A stretch of 64,000 nucleotides of DNA, taken from assembly GCA_025936825.1 (NCBI GenBank), contig JAICSO010000002.1, positions 585,503 to 649,502 on the forward strand, written 5' to 3'. Shown piece after piece: positions 25,609-34,237 of this stretch. Source of the DNA: Terriglobales bacterium (GTDB taxonomy: Bacteria > Acidobacteriota > Terriglobia > Terriglobales > Acidobacteriaceae). Numbering within the stretch: the stretch's first letter is position 1; each line of letters opens with the position of its first letter. A program made the translations under genes and the position numbers. Below the pieces are notes generated by a model, which was not told the DNA's origin, did not search any database, and was given only the letters and a program-made list of their open reading frames with translations.

Positions 25609-27492
25609 GTGGACCTGCAGCAGAAAATTCGCACCATCCCGACCTCACCCGGCGTGTACCTGTACAAGAACGCCGAAGGAGAGGTCATCTATGTCGGCAA
25701 GGCGAAAAGCCTGCGGCACCGCGTCAGCTCGTACTTCCACGAGGGTCGGGTTGCGGACGCGAAGACTGGAACGCTGGTGCGGGAGGCGGTCGATGTCGAT
25801 TACATCGTCGTCGCGAATAATAAAGAGGCGCTGGCTCTCGAGAACCACCTCATTAAGCAGAAAAAGCCGCGTTTTAACATCCTGCTGCGGGATGACAAGA
25901 CGTATCCGTATGTGAAGCTCACGCTGGGCGAACGATATCCGCGGGTTTACGTGACACGTCGTCTGAAAAAGGATGGCAGCGTCTATTACGGGCCGTACTT
26001 CCCTGCGAACCTGGCCTACCGGATCGTTGACCTGATCCACCGCAGCTTCCTGGTGCCCTCGTGCAATGTGGATTTGAGTCGCGCGCATCCGCGGCCGTGC
26101 CTCCAGTTCTACATAGGTCGATGCCTTGGGCCGTGCGTAGCCGGCCTGACCACGCCGGAGATTTACCAGGAAGCGGTGCGCGATGTGAAGTTGTTTCTGG
26201 ATGGTAAGCAGGGAGAACTGGCGAGATCGCTACGCGATCGTATGGCAAAGGCAGCCGAGGCACAAGAGTTTGAGCGCGCGGCAAAGTATCGCGACTTGAT
26301 TTCGACTGTCGAGCAGTTGCAGGAAAAACAGCGCATCGCTGCAGCCGAGGGCGATGACGCCGACGTATTCGGATATCACTACGAAAACGGGATGCTGGCC
26401 GTGAATTTGTTTCACATGCGCGGCGGGCGGGTGCTGGACCGGCGAGAATTTTTTTGGGAAGATTTGCCGGAATTTGAGTCCAGCGACGCTCATGTAGGGG
26501 CGGGTGCCCTCACCCGCCCGGTCGAGCAAGCCTCGACTGATTTCGACCCGCCGCAATTCTTTTCTCAATTTCTGAGTCAACTCTACCTTGGCCAGCCATA
26601 CGTTCCTCGGAATATTTATGTCCCGGTGGAGTTTGAGGATCGCGAAATGCTGGAAGAAGTGCTGTCAGACCAATTGTCGGACAAGAATGTCCGAGCCACA
26701 CGGGTGCATATTCTCGTCCCACAGCGTGGGGACAAGCGGTCGCTGATTGATTTGGCTTCGAACAATGCGAAGCAGCTCTACGATCAGCGCTTCCGGGTGA
26801 TGAAGCCGAATGCGAAGGCGATTCAGGAAGCACTGCAGGATGCACTTGCACTGCCAGAGCCTCCGAAGCGGATTGAGTGCTTCGACATTTCCCATATCCA
26901 AGGCGCCGAAACCGTCGCATCCATGGTGGTCTGGGAAGACGGCAAAATGAAGAAGTCAGACTACCGAAAGTTCATTATTCGGACGGTCGAAGGTGTTGAT
27001 GACTTCGCGTCGATGCGCGAAGTAGTAACACGCCGCTACAAGCGAATTCAGGACGAGAAGAAAGAAATGCCCAGCCTGATTCTGATCGATGGCGGACTGG
27101 GTCAATTACATGCGGCGGCAGAGGCGCTGGGGTTGCTGCAGATCATCAATCAGCCGCTGGCTTCGATTGCCAAGCGCGAAGAAATCATTTATGTCTGCGG
27201 GCAGGAGGATGATCCGATCGCGCTGGATCACCACAATCCAGTTCTCCATTTAGTACAGCTCATTCGAGATGAAGCTCACCGCTTTGCCGTAACGTTCCAC
27301 CGCAAGCGGCGGCAGATTCGCGATCGCGCGACCGAACTACGGGAGATTCCGGGCGTGGGCGAGCGGACAACGCGGCGCTTACTGGAACACTTCGGCAGTC
27401 TGCAGGCGGTGAAGCAGGCGGACGTGGCGGCGCTTTCCGCGGTAGTCACCAAAAACCAAGCAGAAGCTATCCTGCAGCACTTTCAGAAGTAG
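25609..27492 (+). CDS. uvrC: Excinuclease ABC subunit C
   Basis: A 627-residue UvrC starting at GTG. It makes both incisions in nucleotide excision repair. The GIY-YIG domain (SPGVYLYKNAEGEVIYVGKA) is at the N terminus; the UVR motif region lies near residues 200-235; the RNase H-like second nuclease contains IECFDISHIQGAETVASMV and LILIDGGLGQLHAAAEAL; the C-terminal helix-hairpin-helix reads IPGVGERTTRRLLEHFG. Two in-frame palindromic segments interrupt the less conserved middle (at 26498 and 26677), adding residues not expected in the family. Catalytic parts look intact. Confidence 0.95.
   Translation: MDLQQKIRTIPTSPGVYLYKNAEGEVIYVGKAKSLRHRVSSYFHEGRVADAKTGTLVREAVDVDYIVVANNKEALALENHLIKQKKPRFNILLRDDKTYPYVKLTLGERYPRVYVTRRLKKDGSVYYGPYFPANLAYRIVDLIHRSFLVPSCNVDLSRAHPRPCLQFYIGRCLGPCVAGLTTPEIYQEAVRDVKLFLDGKQGELARSLRDRMAKAAEAQEFERAAKYRDLISTVEQLQEKQRIAAAEGDDADVFGYHYENGMLAVNLFHMRGGRVLDRREFFWEDLPEFESSDAHVGAGALTRPVEQASTDFDPPQFFSQFLSQLYLGQPYVPRNIYVPVEFEDREMLEEVLSDQLSDKNVRATRVHILVPQRGDKRSLIDLASNNAKQLYDQRFRVMKPNAKAIQEALQDALALPEPPKRIECFDISHIQGAETVASMVVWEDGKMKKSDYRKFIIRTVEGVDDFASMREVVTRRYKRIQDEKKEMPSLILIDGGLGQLHAAAEALGLLQIINQPLASIAKREEIIYVCGQEDDPIALDHHNPVLHLVQLIRDEAHRFAVTFHRKRRQIRDRATELREIPGVGERTTRRLLEHFGSLQAVKQADVAALSAVVTKNQAEAILQHFQK
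26498..26519. repeat. Palindromic element inside uvrC (9-bp stem)
   Basis: GGGCGGGTG-CCCT-CACCCGCCC is a perfect hairpin within the coding frame. It encodes the out-of-character segment GAGALTRPV between the UVR/linker region and the block PPQFFSQFLSQLYL, where UvrC proteins normally have little sequence. It looks like an in-frame insertion of an intergenic-type repeat. Confidence 0.65.
26677..26694. repeat. Second palindromic element inside uvrC (7-bp stem)
   Basis: TCGGACA-AGAA-TGTCCGA is a perfect hairpin in frame, encoding LSDKNVRA between EEVLSDQ and the PQRGDKRSLIDLA block. Its sequence resembles dispersed acidobacterial palindromes rather than typical UvrC coding sequence. Confidence 0.55.
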
Positions 27493-27595
27493 TGCCTGGC
27501 TCCCGATCAGGTTATAATTCGGGCCTGCTTTACACCTGACGGCGCCAGAGGACTTCTGGCGGCCAACCTTCAGAAATGAGAAACCAGGGTGACAA

Positions 27596-29809
27596 ATGAG
27601 GAACTGGCGATCTAATTACTTTGAGTCCCAAAATAAAGTAACAGCCTTGTTAGTCTGCGCAACATTCATCCTCCTTTCTGACACCTTGCTCGCCCAGAAA
27701 AGAAAAGCGGACCGCCACGACGAATCCCCATCTGCTGCGGTCGTACTAGATGGCGACACGTCGATCCTTGTGTCCTCCGATGAAGCGCCGGTGCGTAAAG
27801 CCGCGGAGGATTTGGCGAGCGATATTGAGAAGGTCACGGGGAAGCGGCCCGAGATCGTGGAGCGATTGAAAGAGCGTGGCCAAACAGCGATTTTTATTGG
27901 AGAACCCTCGAAGCTTGCCGAAGAAATCCGACCTACTGGCCTCAGCGCACCAGAGTCGTTTTCGATTTCCGTTCACAAGGGCAACGCGGCCAATGCCTCA
28001 GGAACCGTGGTGCTTTCCGGCGCTGATATGCGGGGCACGATTTTTGCGGTGTACCAGTTCTCGCAAGAATACCTCGGCGTCGATCCTCTTTATTACTGGA
28101 CGGACCAGCCACCGGTTCATCGCGCGTCCATTCGAATTCCAGCGGACCTGAACCGCACCTTCCCTGCTCCGGTTTTCGCTTACCGTGGTTTCTTCATCAA
28201 CGACGAAGACCTCCTGACCGGCTGGGCTCCTGGCGAAGCTAAGGACAAAACCGGAATCTCCCTCGAAGTCTGGGACAAGATCTACGAAACGATTCTTCGT
28301 TTGAAGGGCAACATGGTCGCGCCCGGAACGTGGATCTTTCCCGATGAGCCACAAGTGAAGCTTGCCGCCGAGCGCGGACTCATCGTCACTCAACATCATG
28401 CCATCCCGCTTGGCTTGAACGTCGCTCGCTGGCCCAAAGACGTTCCCTACAACTACACCGAGCATCCTGAAGTCCTGCAGCGCGCGTGGAAGAACGCCGT
28501 GAATTCTTATTTGCCGAACCAGGAAGTGCTCTGGTCGGTAGGGTTGCGCGGCTTGTCGGATGTGAGCTATGCGTCCATGGATCCGAGCGTGCGCGATAAC
28601 AACAAGGAATTGGGCCAGTTGATAAGCAAAGCGATCGCTGATCAGATCAACATCGTGCGAGCGGTCAGGCCTGATGCGAAGTTCGTGACCAATCTTTGGC
28701 AGGAAGGCGCACGGCTGGTGCAGCAAGGCGACCTGAAGATTCCGCCGGAGGTTTCGACGGTGTGGGCCGACGACGGTTACGGATACATTCAGGACCACGG
28801 CGAGGTCACAGCCGGTCAAGGTATTTACGACCACATCGCCATGATGAATGGCCGCGCCAATCAACTCACGGAGATGGTCCCGATCGAGCGCAGCTTTGAG
28901 GAGATCGGGCGATACATCAAGGCCGGAGCCACTCATTATTACTTGGTAAACACCAGCGACATCCGACCTGTGACGATGTCCACCCGCGCGGTTATGGATG
29001 CTGTCTGGAAAGGAATTCCGGACGGCGAATCACCTGCCGACAAGTTCTATCAGCAATGGTCCGTGGAGGAATTCGGCAAGGCGGCCGCACCAAAGCTGGC
29101 CGGACTATATAAGGACTATTTCAAAGCGCCGGCGCATTTCGGCGAGCCGTCTCACGAATATGGCGACCAGCTATATCAGACCGAAGCGCGGATGTTAATG
29201 CTCACCTACATGACGGATTCGCCACTCTATGCGATCCCAAGCCAGTCGCCGAAATGGCAGGTGCCGCGGGTGCTCGATTTGGGATTCGGTCCGAACCACA
29301 TCCCGCCGAAAGAGTGGCTCGCTGAAATAATTAAGCGTGAGATCCAGCAATGCGGCGATGCGCAAGCGCGCTGGGATGCGGTCTGGAAACAAGCCCAGGC
29401 GATTGAGGCACTGGTGCCTCAGGCTCGCCGGCCCTTCTATGGTGAGCAAGTGCTGACGATGATTGCGACCAACCGCGAGAGTAATCGCATGCTGTTCCTG
29501 TTGACACAAGCTTTACAAGATGCCCAGAGCGGAAATAAGACTCGCGCCCATGTGGAAGTGAATCAGGCGATTGCCGCTCTTGATGAGATTGAACGCTCTG
29601 AGTCACAAGCCGAGTATGGCAAGTGGAAGAACTGGTATCGCGGAGATTGGCTGGCTGGCGTTTATCGTACGAAGCAGATGCTCGAGGTGTTTTCGAAGTT
29701 TCTCGACGACCGCAACACTCATTCAGCGCCACCGATTTTATGGGATGGCTGGGAGGCGTATTACCACATCATGCATTACGAGGGCGATCGCTCGGCTGAC
29801 GTGAAGTGA
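27596..29809 (+). CDS. Secreted GH115-like glycoside hydrolase (alpha-glucuronidase family)
   Basis: A 737-residue exported protein (hydrophobic LLVCATFILLSDTLLAQ near residues 18-34). The GH115 signature FAYRGFFINDEDLLTGWAPG is clear, as are YYWTDQPPVHR, LRLKGNMVAPGTWIFPDEP, VWADDGYGYIQ and GATHYYLVNTSDIRP. GH115 enzymes remove glucuronic or methylglucuronic acid side chains from xylan. Length is shorter than the roughly 800-950 residues of many characterised members, so C-terminal accessory domains are probably absent. It implies use of plant hemicellulose. No other xylan gene is adjacent. Confidence 0.88.
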   Translation: MRNWRSNYFESQNKVTALLVCATFILLSDTLLAQKRKADRHDESPSAAVVLDGDTSILVSSDEAPVRKAAEDLASDIEKVTGKRPEIVERLKERGQTAIFIGEPSKLAEEIRPTGLSAPESFSISVHKGNAANASGTVVLSGADMRGTIFAVYQFSQEYLGVDPLYYWTDQPPVHRASIRIPADLNRTFPAPVFAYRGFFINDEDLLTGWAPGEAKDKTGISLEVWDKIYETILRLKGNMVAPGTWIFPDEPQVKLAAERGLIVTQHHAIPLGLNVARWPKDVPYNYTEHPEVLQRAWKNAVNSYLPNQEVLWSVGLRGLSDVSYASMDPSVRDNNKELGQLISKAIADQINIVRAVRPDAKFVTNLWQEGARLVQQGDLKIPPEVSTVWADDGYGYIQDHGEVTAGQGIYDHIAMMNGRANQLTEMVPIERSFEEIGRYIKAGATHYYLVNTSDIRPVTMSTRAVMDAVWKGIPDGESPADKFYQQWSVEEFGKAAAPKLAGLYKDYFKAPAHFGEPSHEYGDQLYQTEARMLMLTYMTDSPLYAIPSQSPKWQVPRVLDLGFGPNHIPPKEWLAEIIKREIQQCGDAQARWDAVWKQAQAIEALVPQARRPFYGEQVLTMIATNRESNRMLFLLTQALQDAQSGNKTRAHVEVNQAIAALDEIERSESQAEYGKWKNWYRGDWLAGVYRTKQMLEVFSKFLDDRNTHSAPPILWDGWEAYYHIMHYEGDRSADVK

Positions 29810-29846
29810 ATCCTTGGCCGTTTCTGACGGCAAACAAACCTGTGAT

Positions 29847-30488
29847 TCAGGTTTGCGGCGGATCCGGAACCATGAGCCCCTTCCTGCTTTCCGGCAATAC
29901 GGATTCCAGAACTTCTTGCGAGAACCTGCTGGCGAACTCCTGGGCGCGGGTCGGGGGCGTCTTTTCGCTGCGGAGCAACGCCAGTTGCACTTCAGGACGC
30001 AAACACCAGTTGCGGTGCTCGCTGGCGAGTTCAAACAAGGTCGCGGGAACGCGCGGCTTCATTAGTGCCTGAATGAGGAGAGACTCGGTAAGTTGCGGGT
30101 TGTCGAGAGCAGGTGCGACGACGTGAGAATCTTCATCCTGAAGAAGCGCTCCAGCCACACGGCCCGACGCACGCTTGGCAAGCGTGGTCTTCTCTCCGGC
30201 GGAAAGAGTTTCCAGGCGTACGAGCAGCTGGTCTTCGGCGGCGCGCTTGATGTCGGCAGGAATCGTCGGCGTGAGCGTGACCTGCACGAGATCAAAGACC
30301 AACACGCGGCGGAGTAGTGGGACAGAAATATGGCGCGGCGTCCGGGGATGAGCAATAAGGGCCAGCACGACTTTACGACTCTTGACGGCCTCGGGATTGC
30401 GGGCGAGAGAGGTCAGCATTTCGGCGGTCAAGTCTCTGCGCTGCAGGAAGGCAATGGCCTGGTCTTCGTTGAAGGCGCTTGAACTCAT
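29847..30488 (-). CDS. Helical-repeat protein of unknown function
   Basis: A 213-residue, probably all-alpha protein (MSSSAFNEDQAIAFLQRRDL; LIAHPRTPRHISVPLLRRVL; ALDNPQLTESLLIQALMKP). Recurring N-P-x-x-x and LLxxAL patterns suggest HEAT/LRV-like repeats. There is no signal peptide or catalytic motif. Proteins of this wording occur widely in acidobacteria without a role that I know. It is in the same orientation as the kinase gene upstream but separated by a repeat element. Confidence 0.7.
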   Translation of the reverse strand: MSSSAFNEDQAIAFLQRRDLTAEMLTSLARNPEAVKSRKVVLALIAHPRTPRHISVPLLRRVLVFDLVQVTLTPTIPADIKRAAEDQLLVRLETLSAGEKTTLAKRASGRVAGALLQDEDSHVVAPALDNPQLTESLLIQALMKPRVPATLFELASEHRNWCLRPEVQLALLRSEKTPPTRAQEFASRFSQEVLESVLPESRKGLMVPDPPQT

Positions 30489-30514
30489 ATTTTCCGCGCC
30501 CGCACGTCAAAACC

Positions 30515-30562
30515 TTCACCACCGAGGACACTGAGTTCCACAGAGGAACGCCACAGAGGAAA
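30515..30562. repeat. CACAGAGG-type dispersed repeat
   Basis: TTCACCACCGAGGACACTGAG followed by TTCCACAGAGGAACGCCACAGAGG contains three imperfect copies of the CCACAGAGG unit. The same unit forms the inverted element at 31569-31668. It lies in the gap between the kinase-like gene and the helical-repeat gene. Confidence 0.6.
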
Positions 30563-30612
30563 GACACAACGCCTCAAGCGCAGGTCGCAACGCGGATTCA
30601 GGGAGGAGATTT

Positions 30613-31539
30613 TCATTTCACGTTCTTGTGCCAGATGGTGAATTCACGGCGGGCGCGGTTCAGGGCGCCGAGCGCGGGATCAATCGCGATATCAAGCACT
30701 CCAGCCCGGGGGTAAAGTGCTTTAAGTTCCGCGGTAAATGCACTCTTCACTCGGGCACTCGCGGCAAAAACTCCCCCATGAGTCGCGATACAAACTTGTC
30801 CAAAACCGGGGAACAACTGGGTCGCTATGGAATTCACCGGCACAGCTAATTCTCGACCGGCACGGTCCAGCAGATCGGTTGCGATGGGGTCGCCGGCTTC
30901 TGCAGCGGCGAGCACCACGGGAAAATGAGAAGCGAAATCCTGGGCGGCATTCGCATTTACGCGGACCGCCAAGTCGTGCACACTCCTGGCTTCCAGCGAT
31001 TCCATTAATTTTCGCAGCAAGCGGGGATTGTATCCGGCATCGTATGCACGCAAGGATGCCCGCAGCGCCTCAATCACAATCCAGTGACCGGAGCCTTCGT
31101 CGGAGATCATTCTTCCCCAACCGCCGGCGCGCAACGATTCACCGCGGTCGTTCCTGCCGAAAGCTATGGAACCCGTCCCCGCGATCAGGACGATGCCGGG
31201 TCCGCCGTTGAAGGCGCTCTCCAACGCAATTTCCATATCGCCGATGACTTCGATGGCGCCGCCGATGATTTCAATGAGAAGCCTCTGAACCAGGCTTGCG
31301 ATGCCGTCGTCCGCTGCGCCAGTAACGCCCGCACAGGTTCGGGAAATCTGCTGCGGAGAAACGCCCGCCTGAACGCATGCTTCGTGGATTGCGCCTGCCA
31401 GCGAATCGCGAGCGCAAGCCTCACCGACTCGAAGGATGCTGCATCCCGAGCCAGTTCCGGAACCGAGAATGGAATCATCGTCGCCGAGGACGCAACGGGT
31501 TTTGGTGCCGCCGCCATCGATGCCGAGGAAGTATCGCAC
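30613..31539 (-). CDS. N-acetylglucosamine kinase-like protein (BadF/BcrA/NagK family)
   Basis: A 308-residue ASKHA-fold kinase. The phosphate-1 motif is MRYFLGIDGGGTKTRCVLGD, the connecting region includes GVTGAADDG, phosphate-2 is GIVLIAGTGSIAFGRN, and the GGWGRMISDEGSGHWI block is typical of eukaryote-like GlcNAc kinases and the BadF/BadG family. It probably phosphorylates GlcNAc released from cell-wall or chitin turnover. Length is normal. Its promoter region contains a large inverted repeat. Confidence 0.82.
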   Translation of the reverse strand: MRYFLGIDGGGTKTRCVLGDDDSILGSGTGSGCSILRVGEACARDSLAGAIHEACVQAGVSPQQISRTCAGVTGAADDGIASLVQRLLIEIIGGAIEVIGDMEIALESAFNGGPGIVLIAGTGSIAFGRNDRGESLRAGGWGRMISDEGSGHWIVIEALRASLRAYDAGYNPRLLRKLMESLEARSVHDLAVRVNANAAQDFASHFPVVLAAAEAGDPIATDLLDRAGRELAVPVNSIATQLFPGFGQVCIATHGGVFAASARVKSAFTAELKALYPRAGVLDIAIDPALGALNRARREFTIWHKNVK

Positions 31540-31568
31540 GCAAGGATTCTAACTGGAGAAGAGCTGTT

Positions 31569-31668
31569 CACCACAGAGGCACGGGAGACACAGACAAAAC
31601 CAAAAACTGGGCAAAAGATAAACCAATCTGTTTTGTTGCGTTCCCTGTGCCCCCGTGCCTCTGTGGTG
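31569..31668. repeat. 100-bp inverted-repeat element with CACCACAGAGGCACGGG ends
   Basis: CACCACAGAGGCACGGG (31569-31585) and its exact reverse complement (31652-31668) flank about 66 bp, and weaker pairing continues inward (GACACAG/CTGTGCC). The element sits between the RDD gene stop and the start of the kinase-like gene. It shares its core with the CACAGAGG repeat at 30515. It has MITE-like shape but no obvious target-site duplication. Confidence 0.75.
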
Positions 31669-31685
31669 TATTGCCGGAGCAAAAC

Positions 31686-32354
31686 CTACATTGCCCGCGT
31701 CACGAGCGTTCCGGCGATCATGTCGTGCAGGCCCTGGTTGCGTTGGGTAAAACCGACCATGATGTAGCCGATCAGCAGGATCATTCGCGACAAGATTTTG
31801 GAAAAATAGCGAGCCGAGGCTCGAGCAAACGAAATCCGTCGCCCGTCCTCGTCCGTCACTTTCAATCCGAGCGCCATTTTTCCGACGGTGGCCTGCTTGG
31901 ATGAACTCTCCAGCCCCGCTTCATAAAGCCAGCCAGCGCCCATGAAGAGCACCCATCCCACAATGCCCCGCACCAGGTGCACTCCGATTTCTGGCATGCT
32001 CACCTGACTGCCGGCAAGTCCAATGCTCAAACCGAGTATCCCAAGCACAGGAAATACCACGATGCCGAGCAGAATGCCGTCAATAATCGCGGCGACCACA
32101 CGAATCCAGAAACCGCCATACCGGATCGCTGGAGCAGGCGCCACATATGTGGCCGGAACGGCAGGTGGCGTGTACTGAACGGGTGGCGGGGACGGCGGCT
32201 GTGCTGGTCCTTGTGGGCTTGGCGTTACACCGGCTGGAGTTGCTGGGGCACTCGCCGCATCTGCGGTGAACGGGGTGCCACAATTCGAGCAAAATTTCGC
32301 CAGTGCGGAGTTCTGGGCGCCGCAGCGGTTACAGTAAACAACTCCGTTTGTCAT
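31686..32354 (-). CDS. RDD-family membrane protein with N-terminal zinc ribbon
   Basis: A 222-residue protein. Residues 8-30 hold a zinc ribbon with two Cys pairs (YCNRCGAQNSALAKFCSNCG), then a proline-rich linker to about residue 75, then an RDD domain with three TM segments (GGFWIRVVAAIIDGILLGIV; ATVGKMALGLKVTDEDGRRI; RNQGLHDMIAGTLV). RDD proteins are small integral membrane proteins with ill-defined, possibly ion-exchange roles. The zinc ribbon fusion is common in this phylum. Confidence 0.88.
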   Translation of the reverse strand: MTNGVVYCNRCGAQNSALAKFCSNCGTPFTADAASAPATPAGVTPSPQGPAQPPSPPPVQYTPPAVPATYVAPAPAIRYGGFWIRVVAAIIDGILLGIVVFPVLGILGLSIGLAGSQVSMPEIGVHLVRGIVGWVLFMGAGWLYEAGLESSSKQATVGKMALGLKVTDEDGRRISFARASARYFSKILSRMILLIGYIMVGFTQRNQGLHDMIAGTLVTRAM

Positions 32355-32400
32355 GGCCGCGAATATAAACGGGCAGAGGGGAGAGTGTAAAGCAGCACTC

Positions 32401-32470
32401 AGGCGTCAGGCGTCAGGCGTCAGGCGTCAGGCGTCAGGCGTCAGGCGTCAGGCGTCAGGCGTCAGGCGTC
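32401..32470. repeat. Heptanucleotide tandem repeat, ten copies of AGGCGTC
   Basis: Ten perfect head-to-tail copies of the 7-mer AGGCGTC, then AG. It begins 46 bp upstream of the RDD gene start. Perfect identity suggests recent slippage, so copy number is likely variable between strains. It is too short and spacer-less to be a CRISPR. Confidence 0.97.
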
Positions 32471-32610
32471 AGCAAAAATGAAAACGTAGTATGTGCCATC
32501 AGTAAAGCACGATTCGTGAAACGAATTTATAAAACAAATTCCTCACTGCTGAAGCGTCTCGAAATGACATCTCCTTGAGATGTCCAAACCTGACGGCTGA
32601 TGGCTCAACG

Positions 32611-33438
32611 CTATTTTGGCGTCCACATCGGATGTGTGCTGAAAAGACCGTTCACAATGCAGATCTGATACGCAATGAACAACCCGAAGCATAGGCTCAG
32701 CAATCCCGAGGCGAAGGCGAGGCGCTGAAAGAATTTCTGGCCGCCGCGGACAAGATGGAATGCGGACGCAATCGTCATCGTAATCAGCATCATCCCCACA
32801 ATGGTACCGATGCCAAAGACAAGCAGATAAGCAATCGACCACTTGGGATCGCGAATGATCGGCACGACCAGCAAAGCCACGGCGGCGGAGCCCGAGAGCC
32901 CGTGCACAATGCCAATGATCAGAGGTCGAATGAGACTATAGGTGCGAAAGCGCTGCAGCATTTTGTCGAGCTGAGCGACGGGAGTCTTGTCGGGTGAATG
33001 CGGATGCGATTCCGGCGCATGGCTGTGGGGATGCGAATGGATGTAATCGCCATGCGCGTGGGAATGCGAATGCACGACCGCATCGTGAGCGACCGACGGT
33101 ACCCAGCGAGAGAACCGTCGCAGATTCATGATTCCAAGCACGATTAGCATCAACGCGACCGCGAGATCCATGACGAGCCCAAGCCGGGGGCTGAGATGAA
33201 ACTGCACCGCACCACTTCCCTGCTTCGTCCCGACAAAATCCAGCAGGATGAGCGCAGCTCCTACCACGAAGATGGTCAGCGTGTGCCCCACGCCCCACAC
33301 GGCTCCGACCCATGCTGATTTCGTGATGTTTCGCTCGCGGCTGACAATTGTGCTGACCGCGATCACATGATCGGGATCTGTGGCGTGCCGCATCCCAAGA
33401 AAAAATCCCAGCGCGATAATTGAGACAAAGCTGATCAT
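32611..33438 (-). CDS. Nickel/cobalt transporter (NicO/UreH-like)
   Basis: A 275-residue membrane protein with about six to seven TM segments. The Ni/Co transporter motif is in FFLGMRHATDPDHVIAVSTI (RHATDPDH), with a second signature WGVGHTLTIFVVGAAL and IGIVHGLSGSAAVALLV. A His-rich cytoplasmic or periplasmic loop (HSHSHAHGDYIHSHPHSHAP) between TM3 and TM4 probably binds metal. It imports nickel or cobalt; no urease, hydrogenase or cobalamin gene is near to settle which. Confidence 0.87.
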   Translation of the reverse strand: MISFVSIIALGFFLGMRHATDPDHVIAVSTIVSRERNITKSAWVGAVWGVGHTLTIFVVGAALILLDFVGTKQGSGAVQFHLSPRLGLVMDLAVALMLIVLGIMNLRRFSRWVPSVAHDAVVHSHSHAHGDYIHSHPHSHAPESHPHSPDKTPVAQLDKMLQRFRTYSLIRPLIIGIVHGLSGSAAVALLVVPIIRDPKWSIAYLLVFGIGTIVGMMLITMTIASAFHLVRGGQKFFQRLAFASGLLSLCFGLFIAYQICIVNGLFSTHPMWTPK

Positions 33439-33659
33439 CGTTCAAAGCAAACGAAGCAAAATCGCCATCTCCGAACAGTGAATTCGTGTTGCTGTTGGAT
33501 TCTCTTATTATGCCGTGAGCAAGGAATCGATGTCGAAATGCAGATGGGCGCGAGGGTCAATAGATGGAGAGGCTTGCCGTCTTCCAAGGGAATGCCGCTC
33601 CGGTTTGCGGACGAATGGGCCCAGGGTTCGTTTCGGTAAAAACCGGTCCAGATTGTCCG

Positions 33660-33833
33660 TCAGGCAGCGTCTTTCGCCGTGGTGCTTGGGAGTTTTTCGG
33701 CGCCATCTTCTGGCACTTTTCCACCCAGAATAGTGTTGATCTCTTGGACCAGTTCCATAAGGCGGTTCGGGTCTTTTTCTTGAGAGGCTTGTTCGCAGAG
33801 GCTCTTCCAACGTTCATCATTGCGACCTGACAC
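33660..33833 (-). CDS. 57-aa conserved-looking small protein
   Basis: The GTG at 33833 preceded by GAGGTGAACC starts a 57-residue ORF: VSGRNDERWKSLCEQASQEK, then DPNRLMELVQEINTILGGK and a polar tail ending DAA. The pattern W..LCE.AS.E.DP..LMELV.EIN is characteristic of a small helical protein family that I believe is widespread in acidobacteria, with no known function. Longer overlapping reading frames on both strands at this place have low-complexity, unlikely translations, so this shorter frame is preferred. Confidence 0.6.
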   Translation of the reverse strand: MSGRNDERWKSLCEQASQEKDPNRLMELVQEINTILGGKVPEDGAEKLPSTTAKDAA

Positions 33834-34237
33834 GGTTCACCTCGGTATCTTGCTATTCCCCGCCAATGCCATGCTATAAGGTTCAGTTTTCAGAGTCGGT
33901 CGTTCGACTGACAATTCAGCATCTCTCGCTGAGGCTGCTGTTTTCTTCCCCAGCAAATTTCCAAGCTTTCTCAACGGAACCTGCTTGAAATTGAATTTTG
34001 ATTTCTTCTTCATTCCTGCTCCTTGCTACAAGGTAGCAGGGCCAGGTTGATACGGGTCACCTCTTTAGGGACCCGTTGAGTTCGGGCCCTTGAATTACCG
34101 ACCACTACTAGGGAATCTTTAGCGGTCGCTCTAGCGTGGGTTAAACACGATCTTCAGCCGTTCTAAAACCCCAAAAAATACATTTGACGATAGTTTTATG
34201 TTACGTTTACGATACGATTACGATAGCGAGAAAGGGG
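33834..34237. other. 404-bp intergenic region with hairpins
   Basis: No convincing gene. Hairpins are seen at 34016-34040 (CCTGCT...AGCAGG with an inner CCTTG/CAAGG) and 34052-34076 (ACGGGTC/GACCCGT). Just before the next gene, 34200-34226 has repeated TTACG/TACGAT units (TTACGTTTACGATACGATTACGATAG), which could be a regulator-binding array. Confidence 0.4.

Noticed and set aside
28000..28936. Long minus-strand reading frame of about 312 codons
   Set aside because: Antisense shadow of the GH115-like gene; the plus-strand protein carries the conserved family blocks.
32401..32470. Possible CRISPR-like repeat array
   Set aside because: Units are 7 bp, contiguous and without spacers; no cas genes nearby. 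It is a simple tandem repeat.
33508..33830. Three overlapping 87-100-codon frames on both strands
   Set aside because: The translations are low-quality; a shorter minus-strand frame (33660-33833) with SD and helical protein is more convincing.
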